Assembly (NCBI RefSeq): GCF_014642405.1
Contig: NZ_BMIN01000011.1
Span: 62,001-126,000 of the forward strand
Origin: Pontibacillus salipaludis
Lineage (GTDB): Bacteria; Bacillota; Bacilli; Bacillales; BH030062
DNA length: 64,000 bases
Direction: 5' to 3'
The notes beneath the pieces were generated by a model that saw only the letters and a list, made by a program, of their open reading frames with translations, had not been told where the DNA came from and searched no databases. A program made the translations under genes and the position numbers. Positions 52,647 to 63,025 of the stretch are shown in pieces. Within the stretch, counting starts at the first letter, position 1. Each line of letters starts with the position of its first letter.

Positions 52647-53675
52647 ATGATTATCTCTATCGATTGCCAATGGTGCGGAACTTCTGTATCACTGCCGTCT
52701 AGTGGATACATGACAGTACGAACAAAAACCAAACAACAAACGTGGAAACATTCTATTCAGCTACCAATTAGCCAGCAGGAAGAAAGCTTTCTTATGTATG
52801 AATTTAATTCCCATTACGAATTACTACAAGGTTTACAAACCTTGATGGACCACGAGATGCAGCAAGAGTGGGTTCATTTATCTCAAATACATGGAAACAA
52901 GTCTTTCCCTATGCAGATTGAACATTTATTTGAGCGACTCTCCCATCCTGAACTTGTAACAATTATTGAAGAAGGACGTTTCACATCTTACCTTCAACCA
53001 ATTGTGCACATGGATACAGGGGAGGTCTATGGATACGAAGCCCTCTTACGATCAACAGAGAGAAACGTTTCTCCAGGAGACCTATTTTCTTTCGCCAAAC
53101 GAGCGGGACTTCACTCCATGTTAGATCAGAAAGCTCGAGAAGAAGCAGTAAAAGCAAAAGCTACACATCTTTATGATGGTCAGAAGTGCTTTATTAACTT
53201 TCTTCCATCAACTATCTATGTTCCCGAACATTGTCTTAGCCATACCTTTAACATTGTTAAAAAGTACAACGTAGACCCGGGAGATCTTGTTTTTGAAGTT
53301 GTCGAAACGGAAAGAATTCACAGCATTGATCACTTACATAATATCTTTTCGACCTACAAAGCTTCAGGCATGCACGTAGCATTAGATGACGTAGGCAGTG
53401 GTTATAGTACTTTAGAAGTTCTTAGTCTATTAAAGCCAGATGTAGTCAAGATTGACCGAGAGTACATCAGAGATTGTCACGAGAACTATGACAAACAAAC
53501 ATTTTTAAAATCGGTCATCACTACCGCTAATGAATTGTCCATCACCTTACTAGCTGAAGGGATTGAAACCAAGGAAGAATATAGATGGCTAGAAGAGTCA
53601 GGGATCCACCTTGGGCAAGGCTATTTCATTGGGAAACCATCACCGCAACCAGTTGAAGAATTTATTCTTCCTTAA
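52647..53675 (+). CDS. EAL-domain c-di-GMP phosphodiesterase candidate
   Basis: A 342-residue protein with an N-terminal region (1-100) of unknown type (one CQWC motif) and a full EAL domain (about residues 100-342). Catalytic motifs are intact: YEALLR (about 130), ETERIHS, DDVGSGYSTL (about 248), KPDVVKID and the AEGIETKEEY, GQGYFIGKP blocks, so hydrolysis of c-di-GMP is expected. The start is uncertain: an AAAGGAG site lies only 2-3 bases from the ATG at 52647, and a GTG at 52644 touches it. With dgcP in the window, both halves of c-di-GMP turnover are encoded. It overlaps ytlQ at its 3' end by 14 bp. Confidence 0.85.
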   Translation: MIISIDCQWCGTSVSLPSSGYMTVRTKTKQQTWKHSIQLPISQQEESFLMYEFNSHYELLQGLQTLMDHEMQQEWVHLSQIHGNKSFPMQIEHLFERLSHPELVTIIEEGRFTSYLQPIVHMDTGEVYGYEALLRSTERNVSPGDLFSFAKRAGLHSMLDQKAREEAVKAKATHLYDGQKCFINFLPSTIYVPEHCLSHTFNIVKKYNVDPGDLVFEVVETERIHSIDHLHNIFSTYKASGMHVALDDVGSGYSTLEVLSLLKPDVVKIDREYIRDCHENYDKQTFLKSVITTANELSITLLAEGIETKEEYRWLEESGIHLGQGYFIGKPSPQPVEEFILP

Positions 53676-54507
53676 ATGTGTCTTCTTGGTTCCATTCCGT
53701 TCGTTTGACAGAAGTAAATTGTGTATAGTGGAGCAATGTCGCCATAACTTTCATCTGATGGTACTTTAGCGGTGACTTAAAGGATCTCATTCGTTCAAAC
53801 CATTCTTCGTATTCATCTACTCCCACATACTCCGTTTGGTAGGGTTCTAGATTAAACTCTATTTTGTTTCCTGGAGATAGGACTAGTTGTTTAACAGGGT
53901 AATCAATGCTATGCGCTTTTAAGATACTTTGTACGATTCGTGACGTTCTTTTCAGTGAAATTAAGGGACTCAAAAAACGAGTTCGAACATTACTTTCTTC
54001 TTTATACCATGAACGTTCATCTCCAGGGATCAATGTTGTGCTATCAGCCTCGTTAATGAGTTTCACACAATAAATACCTTGGGGATGGATTATGATTGAG
54101 TCTGTTTCAATAGGCGCTTTCTTAATAAGAAAAATTGGTTCATATAAGAGGAGAAATGTGTCAGGAAATCGTTGTAAAAAATAACGGAGCGTTTCATCCT
54201 CCTCGTAGCCCCTGTCTAAAAAAGACATCTCTGTTAACGATCGAGATGCCCACTTTAATTGGAATGGTAGTAACCCATCAAGAAAATATTGTTTAACTTC
54301 TTGCTCATTAGTGGGGACACTGCCGTTGTAAATGAAAGAACTTAAGGCTTCGTGATATTCCGTTTCTTCTAATTCAAACCGACGATCCCACAATGACTTT
54401 AACTTTTTCCAATTCCCTTGTTTGAGGCGTATAAATTGCCCGGGATATCGATAAGGATCCACCGAATACCTTGATACATAGTCCTGAAGCTTAATTAACT
54501 GTGCCAC
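53662..54507 (-). CDS. ytlQ: YtlQ-like protein, nuclease-related domain possible
   Basis: A 281-residue protein of the B. subtilis YtlQ type. The middle segment IETDSIIIHPQGIYCVKLI (about residues 132-150) and the following WYKEES resemble NERD-type nuclease-related domains, but catalytic residues are not clear. The N-terminus (LIKLQDYVSRYSVDPYRYPGQ) has a tyrosine- and arginine-rich character. Last gene of a five-gene run, 9 bp from thpR, converging with the EAL gene (14-bp overlap). Confidence 0.78.
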   Translation of the reverse strand: MAQLIKLQDYVSRYSVDPYRYPGQFIRLKQGNWKKLKSLWDRRFELEETEYHEALSSFIYNGSVPTNEQEVKQYFLDGLLPFQLKWASRSLTEMSFLDRGYEEDETLRYFLQRFPDTFLLLYEPIFLIKKAPIETDSIIIHPQGIYCVKLINEADSTTLIPGDERSWYKEESNVRTRFLSPLISLKRTSRIVQSILKAHSIDYPVKQLVLSPGNKIEFNLEPYQTEYVGVDEYEEWFERMRSFKSPLKYHQMKVMATLLHYTQFTSVKRTEWNQEDTFKEE

Positions 54508-54516
54508 AATAAACTC

Positions 54517-55077
54517 TTAAGCCTCCTCTTCTAACATAAATTTCTCAACTTCTTCATACATGGGAGTAGTACCTGGATGAATTCGAAATAATGAAAAGTG
54601 ATCTACAACGTATGTCTCTTCAAACTCTACTATTTCATCTAAAGGTTTACGAAGCTGCTGATCACCTTTCCATTTCTTCGCTAGTGTGATGTGCGGTGAA
54701 TACGACCTTTTCTCTTTAGGGTACCCCGCCTTCTCGCACTCTTCGCTCACACCAGTATAGAGTTGGACCAGAGCATCCACTTTCTCTACTCCTGCCCATA
54801 ATACTCTTGGTTGATCATGTTCACCAAACGTCCCCAATCCTGTTAAAGGGAGAGAGAAAGAAGCCCCAACTTTGCCCAGACGCCTCATTCGATCTCTCAA
54901 TTCCTCTATTTTGTTTTCGGCTACACTTCCTAGAAATGTTAGGGTAATATGAAAATCTTGATGATTTGTCCATTTCTTATAAGAGACATATGGTGCAACC
55001 TTATCCTGTATAAAACCTAGTCTTTGTTGCAACGATGGTGATAAAGGAATGCCGATAAAATAATGAGCTTCTGACAT
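54517..55077 (-). CDS. thpR: RNA 2',3'-cyclic phosphodiesterase ThpR (YtlP)
   Basis: A 186-residue 2H phosphoesterase with the two HxTx motifs HITLTFLG (about residues 44-51) and HITLAKKW (about 127-134), as in ThpR/LigT, which opens 2',3'-cyclic phosphate ends or joins tRNA halves. GGAGATG is near the start. It is 14 bp after the MFS gene and 9 bp before ytlQ. Confidence 0.92.
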   Translation of the reverse strand: MSEAHYFIGIPLSPSLQQRLGFIQDKVAPYVSYKKWTNHQDFHITLTFLGSVAENKIEELRDRMRRLGKVGASFSLPLTGLGTFGEHDQPRVLWAGVEKVDALVQLYTGVSEECEKAGYPKEKRSYSPHITLAKKWKGDQQLRKPLDEIVEFEETYVVDHFSLFRIHPGTTPMYEEVEKFMLEEEA

Positions 55078-55091
55078 TATAAATCATCTCC

Positions 55092-56279
55092 TTACGTACC
55101 TGCTTGTGCAGAATAAACCGTTTGATTAACCTCAGCTCGGACCAATAATATGATTATTAACCCAATCATAGTCATAAATGCAAAAAAACCATACATCCCA
55201 TATACATTCCATCGATCAAGTAATACCCCACCTATAAAGGTAAAGAACGCGTTTCCCATTCCATTTCCGACAGCTGAATATAAGCCGACAGCTGTAGCTT
55301 GTACATCCTTTGGAGCCGTTTGACGAACATACAAAAGGGCTGCAGGAATGTAAAGACCAACTGATATACCCTGTACGATTGTAGTACTATAGACTAACAT
55401 TGCCGAAGGTTCGAAGAAATAAAATAGCCACCTTGCTCCTGAAACTAAAGCACAAAGCATCATAACAGGAATAACCCCCATCTTGTTGATGACTTTTTGG
55501 GACAGGTTCATGAAAGGTGCTTCACTTCCGGCAGCTAGTAAAAAGGCAATCCCGACACCAGACAACGTACCACCTACGGTAAGAATGAACGTTCCGAAGT
55601 AATAATTATTAGCAAGTACTGGGCCAAATATTAAAAAGTTAGATAATAAAAATAAAAGAAACGTCTTTTGTTTCACTAACGTTTTAAATCCTGCCCTGAA
55701 ACTTACACCTACATGTTGACCTCTCTTTGGAAAGGCACTAAGAGCAAATGCAGATAGTACTAAACCAAAGCTAAACGCATAAAACACCCAGGTTAAATCC
55801 TGAGTAATATCTGTAACCCGCCCTACAATAAAGACAGCAACGGCAAAGCCAACCGCTCCCCACAAGCGTATATTGCCATACTCCTTATCGTATTGTTGGA
55901 CGAAGTGAAGAGATAAACTATCGGATAAAGGAACGACCGCTGATTGGAACAATGCAATTGCTACAATCCCTAAAAATAAGGTTAAGAAAGTATCCATTTG
56001 TGTATAAAGGAGTGACATTGCGCTTGCCATTAGGACAGCTATGAACAACAGCAATCTAGGACGTCTTGTAATGTCGCTGACCATCCCCCAAATCGGTTGA
56101 ATGAAAATGGTGACAATAGGAATAGTAGCTACAATGAGCCCAATTTGGGTATGATCCAATCCCTGTTCATTTTCTAAGTAAACAGAGAGTAGAGGGAACA
56201 AGGATCCAAACCCAAAGAAAGCTAGTACATAGAATAGTTGAAAGAATCGATACGTCCGATTTGGTGAAGTAACATTCAT
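55092..56279 (-). CDS. Major facilitator superfamily transporter
   Basis: A 395-residue MFS protein with twelve hydrophobic segments, the A-motif-like GMVSDITRRPR loop (about residues 60-75) between helices 2 and 3, and a central loop at about 190-205. It resembles the LacY/nucleoside-proton-symporter group. Substrate unknown. The gene is 26 bp downstream of pepV and 14 bp upstream of thpR, so it is co-transcribed with peptidase and RNA-end genes; no functional link is obvious. Confidence 0.88.
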   Translation of the reverse strand: MNVTSPNRTYRFFQLFYVLAFFGFGSLFPLLSVYLENEQGLDHTQIGLIVATIPIVTIFIQPIWGMVSDITRRPRLLLFIAVLMASAMSLLYTQMDTFLTLFLGIVAIALFQSAVVPLSDSLSLHFVQQYDKEYGNIRLWGAVGFAVAVFIVGRVTDITQDLTWVFYAFSFGLVLSAFALSAFPKRGQHVGVSFRAGFKTLVKQKTFLLFLLSNFLIFGPVLANNYYFGTFILTVGGTLSGVGIAFLLAAGSEAPFMNLSQKVINKMGVIPVMMLCALVSGARWLFYFFEPSAMLVYSTTIVQGISVGLYIPAALLYVRQTAPKDVQATAVGLYSAVGNGMGNAFFTFIGGVLLDRWNVYGMYGFFAFMTMIGLIIILLVRAEVNQTVYSAQAGT

Positions 56280-56305
56280 AGTTGTTTCATTTCCCTTCTT
56301 TAATC

Positions 56306-57712
56306 TTAATCACTTGTAACAAGTTCATACAATGCTTCTGCATAAATCACAGCTGCTTGTAGTAAATCATCTATAAAAACATGTTCATCTGCATTATGTG
56401 CTGTATCTGGGCTATGAGAGAACATTGCCCCGTAAGCCACTCCTTGTGTCAATGCCCGCGCATAGGTCGCTCCACCAATTGCAAGTGGCTCAACACTTTC
56501 ACCAGTATGCTTCTCATAGATTGCTAACAGTTGTTGGACAAACGGATGGTCTTTAGGTAGATAAATAGGTTCGAGGTGTTCTTTTATATCTACAGAAGCT
56601 TCATCTTTATCTAATGCTTTGGTAAACGCTTGGAACCATTCATCGAATGGAACGGCTACAGGATAGCGAGTGTTCACTCCCATCTCACAAATACCATCCT
56701 TATATGATAGAGTTCCTAAATTCATTGTTAGAGGCCCTGATATTTGATCACCGCAGTTTATTGAGAAGGCCGTTCCTCGTCCATCTTCATAGCAATTGTC
56801 GATCCACCCCATAAGCTCTCTTACTGGTTGTGAGAAAGGAAGTGTTGCTAGAAACTTAGCTAAACCCACAATCGCGTTTGTACCGTTCCTGGGCTCCATA
56901 GCGTGAGCGGATTTACCTGTGACGGTAACCGAATACCCGTTGTTCTCTTCCATGATCGAACCCTCATAATTAGATTGTAGAAGGAAGTCTTCAAATAAAG
57001 CATCAATTTCTTCTTCTGATTCCCCTTCAATTCGGGCCGTTGCTTTATAAGGAACCATATTTAAACGTTCTCCTCCATGAAAGTGGACGAGATCGAGAGA
57101 AGCGGAATGATCCGCGTCAACCTGCTTCGTGACGTCCATGTCTATTAATCCCTTCTCTGCATGAATAACAGGAAACATGGCGTCAGGCGAGAAACCTACA
57201 ACAGGCATTTCCTCTTTACTAAAATAGTGATCCATACATGCCCAGCTTCTTTCTTCATCCGTACCAAGAATAAGACGAACACGCTTCCTAGGTTCAACCC
57301 CCATGTCTTTTAACCACTTCATAGCTAAGAAAGCAGCCATAACTGGCCCCTTATCGTCCTGAGTACCGCGTGCAAATAATTTCCCCTCTTTTACATAAGG
57401 ATCAAATGGGTCATGAGACCACCCTTCCCCAGGTGGGACGACATCAAGGTGTCCAAGAACTCCTACGAGGTCTTCACCTTGCCCCCACTCAATATGACCT
57501 GCATATCCTCCTACATCTTTTGTGACAAACCCTTCTGACTCACCCAATTGAAGCATATACTGTAAGGCATCTTGAATGGATGCTCCAAATGGTGCGCCTG
57601 TTTGAATCGTATTGGGGTCATACATACTAGGGAATCTTAACAACTCTTGTAAGTGTTCAAGGAAAAAAGGTTGAAGCGTTTCTAATTGGTCTTTCTCAAA
57701 ATGGATCGTCAT
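56306..57712 (-). CDS. pepV: Dipeptidase PepV (M20 family)
   Basis: A 468-residue M20 metallo-dipeptidase (YtjP of B. subtilis). Metal-binding and catalytic segments: [16 protein letters not shown] (about residues 83-98), [16 protein letters not shown] (about 115-130, bridging Asp), [14 protein letters not shown] (about 149, catalytic Glu) and terminal [16 protein letters not shown]. The dimer/lid domain lies at about 190-300. Its start ATG overlaps the stop of the upstream channel gene (ATGA), showing translational coupling. Confidence 0.95.
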   Translation of the reverse strand: MTIHFEKDQLETLQPFFLEHLQELLRFPSMYDPNTIQTGAPFGASIQDALQYMLQLGESEGFVTKDVGGYAGHIEWGQGEDLVGVLGHLDVVPPGEGWSHDPFDPYVKEGKLFARGTQDDKGPVMAAFLAMKWLKDMGVEPRKRVRLILGTDEERSWACMDHYFSKEEMPVVGFSPDAMFPVIHAEKGLIDMDVTKQVDADHSASLDLVHFHGGERLNMVPYKATARIEGESEEEIDALFEDFLLQSNYEGSIMEENNGYSVTVTGKSAHAMEPRNGTNAIVGLAKFLATLPFSQPVRELMGWIDNCYEDGRGTAFSINCGDQISGPLTMNLGTLSYKDGICEMGVNTRYPVAVPFDEWFQAFTKALDKDEASVDIKEHLEPIYLPKDHPFVQQLLAIYEKHTGESVEPLAIGGATYARALTQGVAYGAMFSHSPDTAHNADEHVFIDDLLQAAVIYAEALYELVTSD

Positions 57713-58731
57713 TCTGTAACCTCCTTAAGAATCTGTTTATACGTCTCAGAATCACAAATAGCATACAATTCTGCATCCCCTGGAATCTGTTCATCCAACA
57801 TCCGATTGATACTAAGGTTTTGACGGTCTGCAATTAATGTTGCGCCGTAGCTAAGCAAATCTTGGAATGCATCTCGATAAGTCTTCCAACTAGACTTAGT
57901 GGGGATATGAAATAAATCATCCCCTTGTGTTCTATGAAGCAACTGACTAAACACACCGGATATTCCTTTAATAAATGCCGATCGCACTGCTAAAGATGAG
58001 ATCGTTTCATGAGAAAAAATAAACTCATTCACATTCACATGCTCGAAGTTTCGAATGTGATGTTCTTCCATCACTTCTACTACAGTGTGTACCTCTGGAT
58101 TTAACGATTCAATTGTGGAAGAAATTAAGAGTGTCTTTCCATCTTTTAGTTGTGAATTATGTATCTCATCATCAGCAAATACAAGAACCGCTTTCGCTTC
58201 CATTATATTTGCTTGCTGCAACGTACTAGGTGAAGCAGCGTTTCCACGAACATAGTGAATCGTTTCTGCTAACAGAGGTGCCTTTTCCATCGTATCAATG
58301 ATGACAACCTCGGTGTCAGGCTTTGTTGCTAAGATTTCTTTAACTGCAAATGAAGCTTTTTGAGACCAACCAATAATAATGTAATGACCTTTTTCCTTGT
58401 ACACAATCGTTCCATCCTCTCTCATTTTTCTAAATATCGTTAAACCATCAACAACTTTTCCAATGACGACACCGATCAGACCAATACCTACTATGTACAG
58501 AAAGATCGCGATCAATCGCCCGCCGACAGTGACAGGTGATAAATCACCATAACCAACTGTTGTAACAGTTGTCATCACCCACCAAAATCCATCAAACAAT
58601 GTCGGAAACGTTTCAGGCTCTACCCATCTAATCAGGAGAGATGAGAGAAAAACAAGTGAAACACTGCTAAAGAACAATAGCTGGTTATTAATCTTAATCA
58701 TTTTCAAAATAATTCTTCTTATCAAAATCAT
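57709..58731 (-). CDS. Two-helix potassium channel with RCK domain (YugO-like)
   Basis: A 340-residue ion channel: two membrane helices (about residues 15-35 and 75-98), pore loop with the K+ selectivity filter [10 protein letters not shown] (about 63-72), and a cytosolic RCK (TrkA-N-like) domain from about 115 ([19 protein letters not shown]) with a C-terminal regulatory part. It resembles B. subtilis YugO. GGGAGG precedes the ATG at 58731. It heads the run channel-pepV-MFS-thpR-ytlQ, all on the - strand with gaps of 26 bp or less. Confidence 0.9.
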   Translation of the reverse strand: MILIRRIILKMIKINNQLLFFSSVSLVFLSSLLIRWVEPETFPTLFDGFWWVMTTVTTVGYGDLSPVTVGGRLIAIFLYIVGIGLIGVVIGKVVDGLTIFRKMREDGTIVYKEKGHYIIIGWSQKASFAVKEILATKPDTEVVIIDTMEKAPLLAETIHYVRGNAASPSTLQQANIMEAKAVLVFADDEIHNSQLKDGKTLLISSTIESLNPEVHTVVEVMEEHHIRNFEHVNVNEFIFSHETISSLAVRSAFIKGISGVFSQLLHRTQGDDLFHIPTKSSWKTYRDAFQDLLSYGATLIADRQNLSINRMLDEQIPGDAELYAICDSETYKQILKEVTE

Positions 58732-58898
58732 GGAAACCTCCCTCTTTTTTACACCCTGGTTACACTTTATTAATAAAGTGAAGGTTCTGTAAATTTAAGT
58801 TGATACACTAGCTATTATATAACGAAATGTAGTAAAATTAACTCAACTTCCAAGATTCACAGGCACCACATCTAAAACAATCTCTAAGGAGTGGTTTT

Positions 58899-59117
58899 TT
58901 GAATCGTTCAACTACCCGTATGCTAAGTAGAGTAAAGGCTGTCTATTTATTTATTAGAGAGCACGGGACGGTATCAACAACAGACTTATCAGAAGAGTTT
59001 GGTATTACACACAGAACGGTCCAACGCGACCTGCACGTTTTGCAATACAATGGATTGGTTGAAAGTCCGAATCGAGGAAAGTGGACTATAACAAGAAAAA
59101 AAGTCAAGATATCATAG
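58899..59117 (+). CDS. ytzE: DeoR-type HTH protein YtzE
   Basis: A 72-residue protein with only a winged HTH of the DeoR type (MLSRVKAVYLFIREHGTVST, TDLSEEFGITHRTVQRDLHV from about residue 31). It matches B. subtilis YtzE, a small DNA-binding regulator without effector domain and with unknown targets. The start is a TTG with TAAGGAG at good spacing. It is divergent from the channel gene and convergent with ytzG. Confidence 0.88.
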   Translation: MNRSTTRMLSRVKAVYLFIREHGTVSTTDLSEEFGITHRTVQRDLHVLQYNGLVESPNRGKWTITRKKVKIS

Positions 59118-59149
59118 TCGGTAAACGGAAAACATAATTTCCTAAAGGA

Positions 59150-59180
59150 AGACCCGGATGAACGTATATCCGGGTCTCTT
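59150..59180 (+). terminator. ytzE terminator
   Basis: A 10-bp perfect stem AGACCCGGAT / ATCCGGGTCT followed by CTTTTAT. It may also slow ytzG transcripts. Confidence 0.82.
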
Positions 59181-59187
59181 TTATCTA

Positions 59188-59916
59188 TTATTCACTCTTT
59201 TGACCAGTTTGCTCATACAAGAAGTTAATCTCTTCATCATTTAATTCTCTGTATTCACCTGGCTCTAAATCCTCATCTAGTTCAAGGCCTGCCATACTCA
59301 TCCGTTTAAGGTAGGTAACGGTTTTCCCCACACTTTCGAACATCCGCTTCACTTGATGAAATTTTCCTTCTGTAATAACAAGTTCAATTTCGGATTCTTC
59401 TCCTGATTGTAGAATCGTCAATTCCGCTGGTTTTGTTTTATAACCATCGTCTAGCGTAACACCAGCTTGGAAAGCCAACACATCGTCTTCTGTTACCTCT
59501 CCATCAATTAAAGCATAATACCTTTTCCCAACATCTTTCTTAGGAGAAAGAAGCTGATGAGTCAGTTTCCCATCATTTGTGATTAATAGAAGGCCTTCTG
59601 TGTCTTTATCCAATCTCCCCACAGGAAATGGTTCAAAGATAGAATCTTCTGGTTGTAAAATATCAATCACAGTAGTATCATTCTGGTCCTCAGTAGCTGA
59701 GATTAACCCTTGAGGCTTGTTCATCATCAGATAAATAAATTCCTTATACTCAACAGCTTCACCAAAAACGGTCACTTCCTGTTGCTCAGGATCAACATGC
59801 GTCTTAGCATCTTTCACCGGTTGGGCATCTATTCTCACAACACCGGATTTAAGGATTTTCTTTACTTCTTTACGGGTTCCATAACCCATATTCGCTAACA
59901 ATTTATCAATTCTCAC
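59188..59916 (-). CDS. ytzG: 16S rRNA pseudouridine synthase (RsuA family), YtzG
   Basis: A 242-residue RsuA-type pseudouridine synthase, probably modifying U516 of 16S rRNA. The N-terminal S4 domain (MRIDKLLANMGYGTRKEVKK) is followed by the catalytic domain with VGRLDKDTEGLLLITNDG (catalytic Asp at about residue 104), YAL IDGEV-type and HQVKRMF motifs. It is 12 bp downstream of the MurJ-like gene and probably co-transcribed. Confidence 0.93.
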   Translation of the reverse strand: MRIDKLLANMGYGTRKEVKKILKSGVVRIDAQPVKDAKTHVDPEQQEVTVFGEAVEYKEFIYLMMNKPQGLISATEDQNDTTVIDILQPEDSIFEPFPVGRLDKDTEGLLLITNDGKLTHQLLSPKKDVGKRYYALIDGEVTEDDVLAFQAGVTLDDGYKTKPAELTILQSGEESEIELVITEGKFHQVKRMFESVGKTVTYLKRMSMAGLELDEDLEPGEYRELNDEEINFLYEQTGQKSE

Positions 59917-59928
59917 ACTATTTCCTCC

Positions 59929-61578
59929 TTACTTCTTTTTCAAGAAGCGATCAAGCACTTTGACACGATTCCCTAATACTCTTTCTAATAACGTCGTCTG
60001 ATAAGCTACCCATAGGTAGAATACTCCACCAACACCTGCACTTATAAGTAGTACAATAAGGCTTTGGAAACGACCATTTTCATAACTTAAACCAGTTAAA
60101 CTTAACAACCATTTAACGATTAACACAATGACTGTCATCAAGATTGTTAAGATGATAATAAATAAACTTCTTTTGTAAATCTGTTTATAAGAAAAGTTTG
60201 CAGCTGACCGGATCTTCCATAAATTTAGAATAACAGCTGTGAACGCAGCGATCCCTGTGGTCAGAATGATCCCTTTAGCCCCAAACCAGTGGATAAAAGG
60301 AATGTTAAGGATTAATTTTAGTAAAACGCCTGCGCCTAAACTAATAACTGCAAAACGCTGTTTGTTCAACCCTTGCAATATGGAAGAGGTTACAGTAAAT
60401 AAAGCATAAAACATAGCAACAGGTGCATACCAACGTAGTAAGTCCCCTTGTTGCTCTATACCAACCGTTCCACCATCACCTATAGTAACCCCGAAGAATG
60501 TTCCATATGCTTCGTAGGATAGTACCGATATCCCAACGACAGCCGGAAATATTAAAACAATAATAATTTGTAAAGCTTGATTCAATTGATTATTTAATTG
60601 CTGACGTCGGTCTTCTGTAAATGATTTTGTAATCGTTGGTAGTAAGGCGAGCGATAATCCTGTAGCAAGAGTTACTGGAATAATAACTAGTTTATGGCTG
60701 TATAAATTTACAACCCCAAATAACTTCTCTGCAATTTCTCCATTCCCTACTTCGGCCATTGCCCTGTTAAAGGTAAGACTGTCGATTTGCTGATAAAGTG
60801 GAGTAGCAAGACCAACTAAAACAAACGGACCTGCGTAAGTTAATAATTCTTTAAACAACGATTGCATCGAAATATCTACAGTTTCTTGTTGTTGCTCAAT
60901 ACGCTCATCTAACATTGGTTTTTGTTTGCGCCAGAAGTACCAGAGCACACCCACAGAAGCAATGGCTCCTATAAAGGCAGCAAATGAAGCAAAGTTTACA
61001 GCTGTAGGAATATCACCAGACCCAAATTCCATCACAACGTAAACAGAAACCAATAAGAAAGCAATACGAACGAGTTGTTCAACCACTTGCGAGAAAGCAG
61101 TTGGCTCCATGTATTCATAACCTTGGAAAAATCCACGAACAATGCTCATACCAGGTATAATAAGTAAAGCAAAGCTAATCATTTGAATAACCTGAGTAAC
61201 ATCTTCCTTCGTAATCCCTTTAGCGTCATCGGATATAGAAAGTTCCGCTAACAAGCCTGCGCTAGAGTACATAATAATAAAAGAAAGAACTCCAGTAATC
61301 GCCATTAAGCTCATTCCAGCTTTAAAAACCCGTCGGCCTGTATAATAATCACCGAGAGCATTATATTTTGAGACGAACTTTGAAACAGCTAATGGTACAC
61401 CGATTGTTGATATACTGATAAAAATAGTATATGGAATATACGCGAAGCTTAAAAGTGTACCACCTGTATCACCTACAAGCGCTTCAAACGGAATGACATA
61501 GATCATTCCGAGAAGTTTCGATAAAAATGTGGCTGCTGTAAGAAGCATTGTGCCACGTAATAGTGTCGATCCTGACAT
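59929..61578 (-). CDS. ytgP: MurJ-like lipid II flippase YtgP
   Basis: A 549-residue integral membrane protein of the MOP/MVF superfamily with about 14 hydrophobic segments. B. subtilis YtgP (MurJ) moves lipid II across the membrane and overlaps functionally with Amj. It starts MSGSTLLRGTMLLTAATFLSKLLG, which is a typical MVF first helix. The start at 61578 follows AGGTGA; the in-frame extension to 61608 has a weaker site. Together with murC and PBP it belongs to the peptidoglycan pathway. Confidence 0.93.
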   Translation of the reverse strand: MSGSTLLRGTMLLTAATFLSKLLGMIYVIPFEALVGDTGGTLLSFAYIPYTIFISISTIGVPLAVSKFVSKYNALGDYYTGRRVFKAGMSLMAITGVLSFIIMYSSAGLLAELSISDDAKGITKEDVTQVIQMISFALLIIPGMSIVRGFFQGYEYMEPTAFSQVVEQLVRIAFLLVSVYVVMEFGSGDIPTAVNFASFAAFIGAIASVGVLWYFWRKQKPMLDERIEQQQETVDISMQSLFKELLTYAGPFVLVGLATPLYQQIDSLTFNRAMAEVGNGEIAEKLFGVVNLYSHKLVIIPVTLATGLSLALLPTITKSFTEDRRQQLNNQLNQALQIIIVLIFPAVVGISVLSYEAYGTFFGVTIGDGGTVGIEQQGDLLRWYAPVAMFYALFTVTSSILQGLNKQRFAVISLGAGVLLKLILNIPFIHWFGAKGIILTTGIAAFTAVILNLWKIRSAANFSYKQIYKRSLFIIILTILMTVIVLIVKWLLSLTGLSYENGRFQSLIVLLISAGVGGVFYLWVAYQTTLLERVLGNRVKVLDRFLKKK

Positions 61579-61692
61579 AATTTCACCTGCATTTATTGTA
61601 GTTTGCAATGGATCTATTTTATCATAGATAGAGTGAACATCGATTTCATTCTGATTACAAAATCAGATTGTCTATAGAAAGGACGAACCTAA

Positions 61693-62949
61693 ATGTATGA
61701 TGTAACCGTACTAGGAGGAGGACCCTCCGGCTTAATGGCAGCCATTGCCGCTGCCGAAAACGGAGCCAATACCCTCTTAATTGATAAAGGAAAGAAGCTC
61801 GGAAAGAAGCTAGCTATTTCAGGTGGAGGACGTTGCAACGTAACCAATCGTTTACCCCAGGAAGAGGTTATTAAACACATTCCCGGTAATGGACGCTTCC
61901 TGTATAGCGCTTTTTCGACATTTAATAACTACGATATCATCGAGTTCTTCGAGAATCTAGGGGTCGAGTTAAAAGAAGAAGACCACGGCCGGATGTTTCC
62001 TGCGAGCAATAAAGCCAAAGATGTCGTAAATGCGCTTCTAACCCGCATGGATGAGCTAAATATTACCATTATGAAAAATACACCAGTGGAAACAGTAGAT
62101 TATGGAAATGATCATCACACAATCCTCTTGGCTTCTAAAGAAGAGATCGAAACGAAGTCTCTAGTCATTGCGGTCGGAGGCAAGTCTGTGCCTCATACTG
62201 GCTCAACGGGAGATGGATACGCATGGGCAGAAAAAGCTGGTCATGTGATCACAGACCTATACCCAACAGAAGTTCCACTTCTTAGCCAAGAACCATTCAT
62301 CCAAAGTAAAGAACTACAAGGCTTAGCCTTGCGTGACGTCGCTCTATCCGTCCTAAATCAAAAAGGAAAGACCATTGTAACACACAAAATGGACATGCTG
62401 TTTACACACTTTGGCATCAGTGGTCCGGCCGTGTTACGTTGTTCTCAGTATGTAGTTAAAGAATTTAAAAAAGGACACAGACCGGTTCCTATGCAGATTG
62501 ATTGTTTTCCAGATAAGAAAGAACACGTAATCTTCGAGGAAGCAAGGAAGTTGATGGATGAAAACCCAAAGAAGAGTGTAAAAAACATATTCAAAGGATG
62601 GGTTCCAGAACGATACCTCGAGCTGCTATTAACTCAAAACGATATCGGCCTTGAAGACCGTGCAACGAACACGTCGAACGAGAAGCTGCAAGGTTTTGTT
62701 AAAGACCTTAAACAGTTCACCTTCCACGTACAAGATTCACAATCAATCGAAAAAGCCTTCGTCACAGGAGGAGGCGTCTCCGTAAAAGAAGTTGTTCCAA
62801 ATACGATGGCTTCAAAGAAAATGGATCGTTTATACTTTAGTGGAGAGATTTTAGATATACACGGATATACAGGCGGATATAACATTACCTCAGCGCTTGT
62901 CACAGGTCGAATCGCCGGCACTTATGCAGCTTATGATTCTTACCAATAG
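61693..62949 (+). CDS. ytfP: NAD(P)/FAD-dependent oxidoreductase YtfP (HI0933 / BaiN family)
   Basis: A 418-residue flavoprotein of the HI0933 family. It begins with the dinucleotide-binding [20 protein letters not shown] (residues 4-23) and [12 protein letters not shown] (about 43-54), with terminal [16 protein letters not shown]. Members have a FAD domain plus an inserted helical domain (about residues 190-350); the natural substrate is unknown although BaiN relatives act on bile acids. GAAAGGACG precedes the ATG. It is divergent from ytgP. Confidence 0.92.
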   Translation: MYDVTVLGGGPSGLMAAIAAAENGANTLLIDKGKKLGKKLAISGGGRCNVTNRLPQEEVIKHIPGNGRFLYSAFSTFNNYDIIEFFENLGVELKEEDHGRMFPASNKAKDVVNALLTRMDELNITIMKNTPVETVDYGNDHHTILLASKEEIETKSLVIAVGGKSVPHTGSTGDGYAWAEKAGHVITDLYPTEVPLLSQEPFIQSKELQGLALRDVALSVLNQKGKTIVTHKMDMLFTHFGISGPAVLRCSQYVVKEFKKGHRPVPMQIDCFPDKKEHVIFEEARKLMDENPKKSVKNIFKGWVPERYLELLLTQNDIGLEDRATNTSNEKLQGFVKDLKQFTFHVQDSQSIEKAFVTGGGVSVKEVVPNTMASKKMDRLYFSGEILDIHGYTGGYNITSALVTGRIAGTYAAYDSYQ

Positions 62950-62963
62950 TATTATTATAGACG

Positions 62964-63000
62964 AAGAGGGTGTCTCCGTGACAGCGAGACACCCTCTTTT
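62964..63000. terminator. Bidirectional terminator between ytfP and the acyl-CoA dehydrogenase gene
   Basis: A 13-bp stem AAGAGGGTGTCTC / GAGACACCCTCTT with T residues on the + strand. Confidence 0.92.
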
Positions 63001-63025
63001 CTTTTTGTCTTGCTATAGGGAATAC

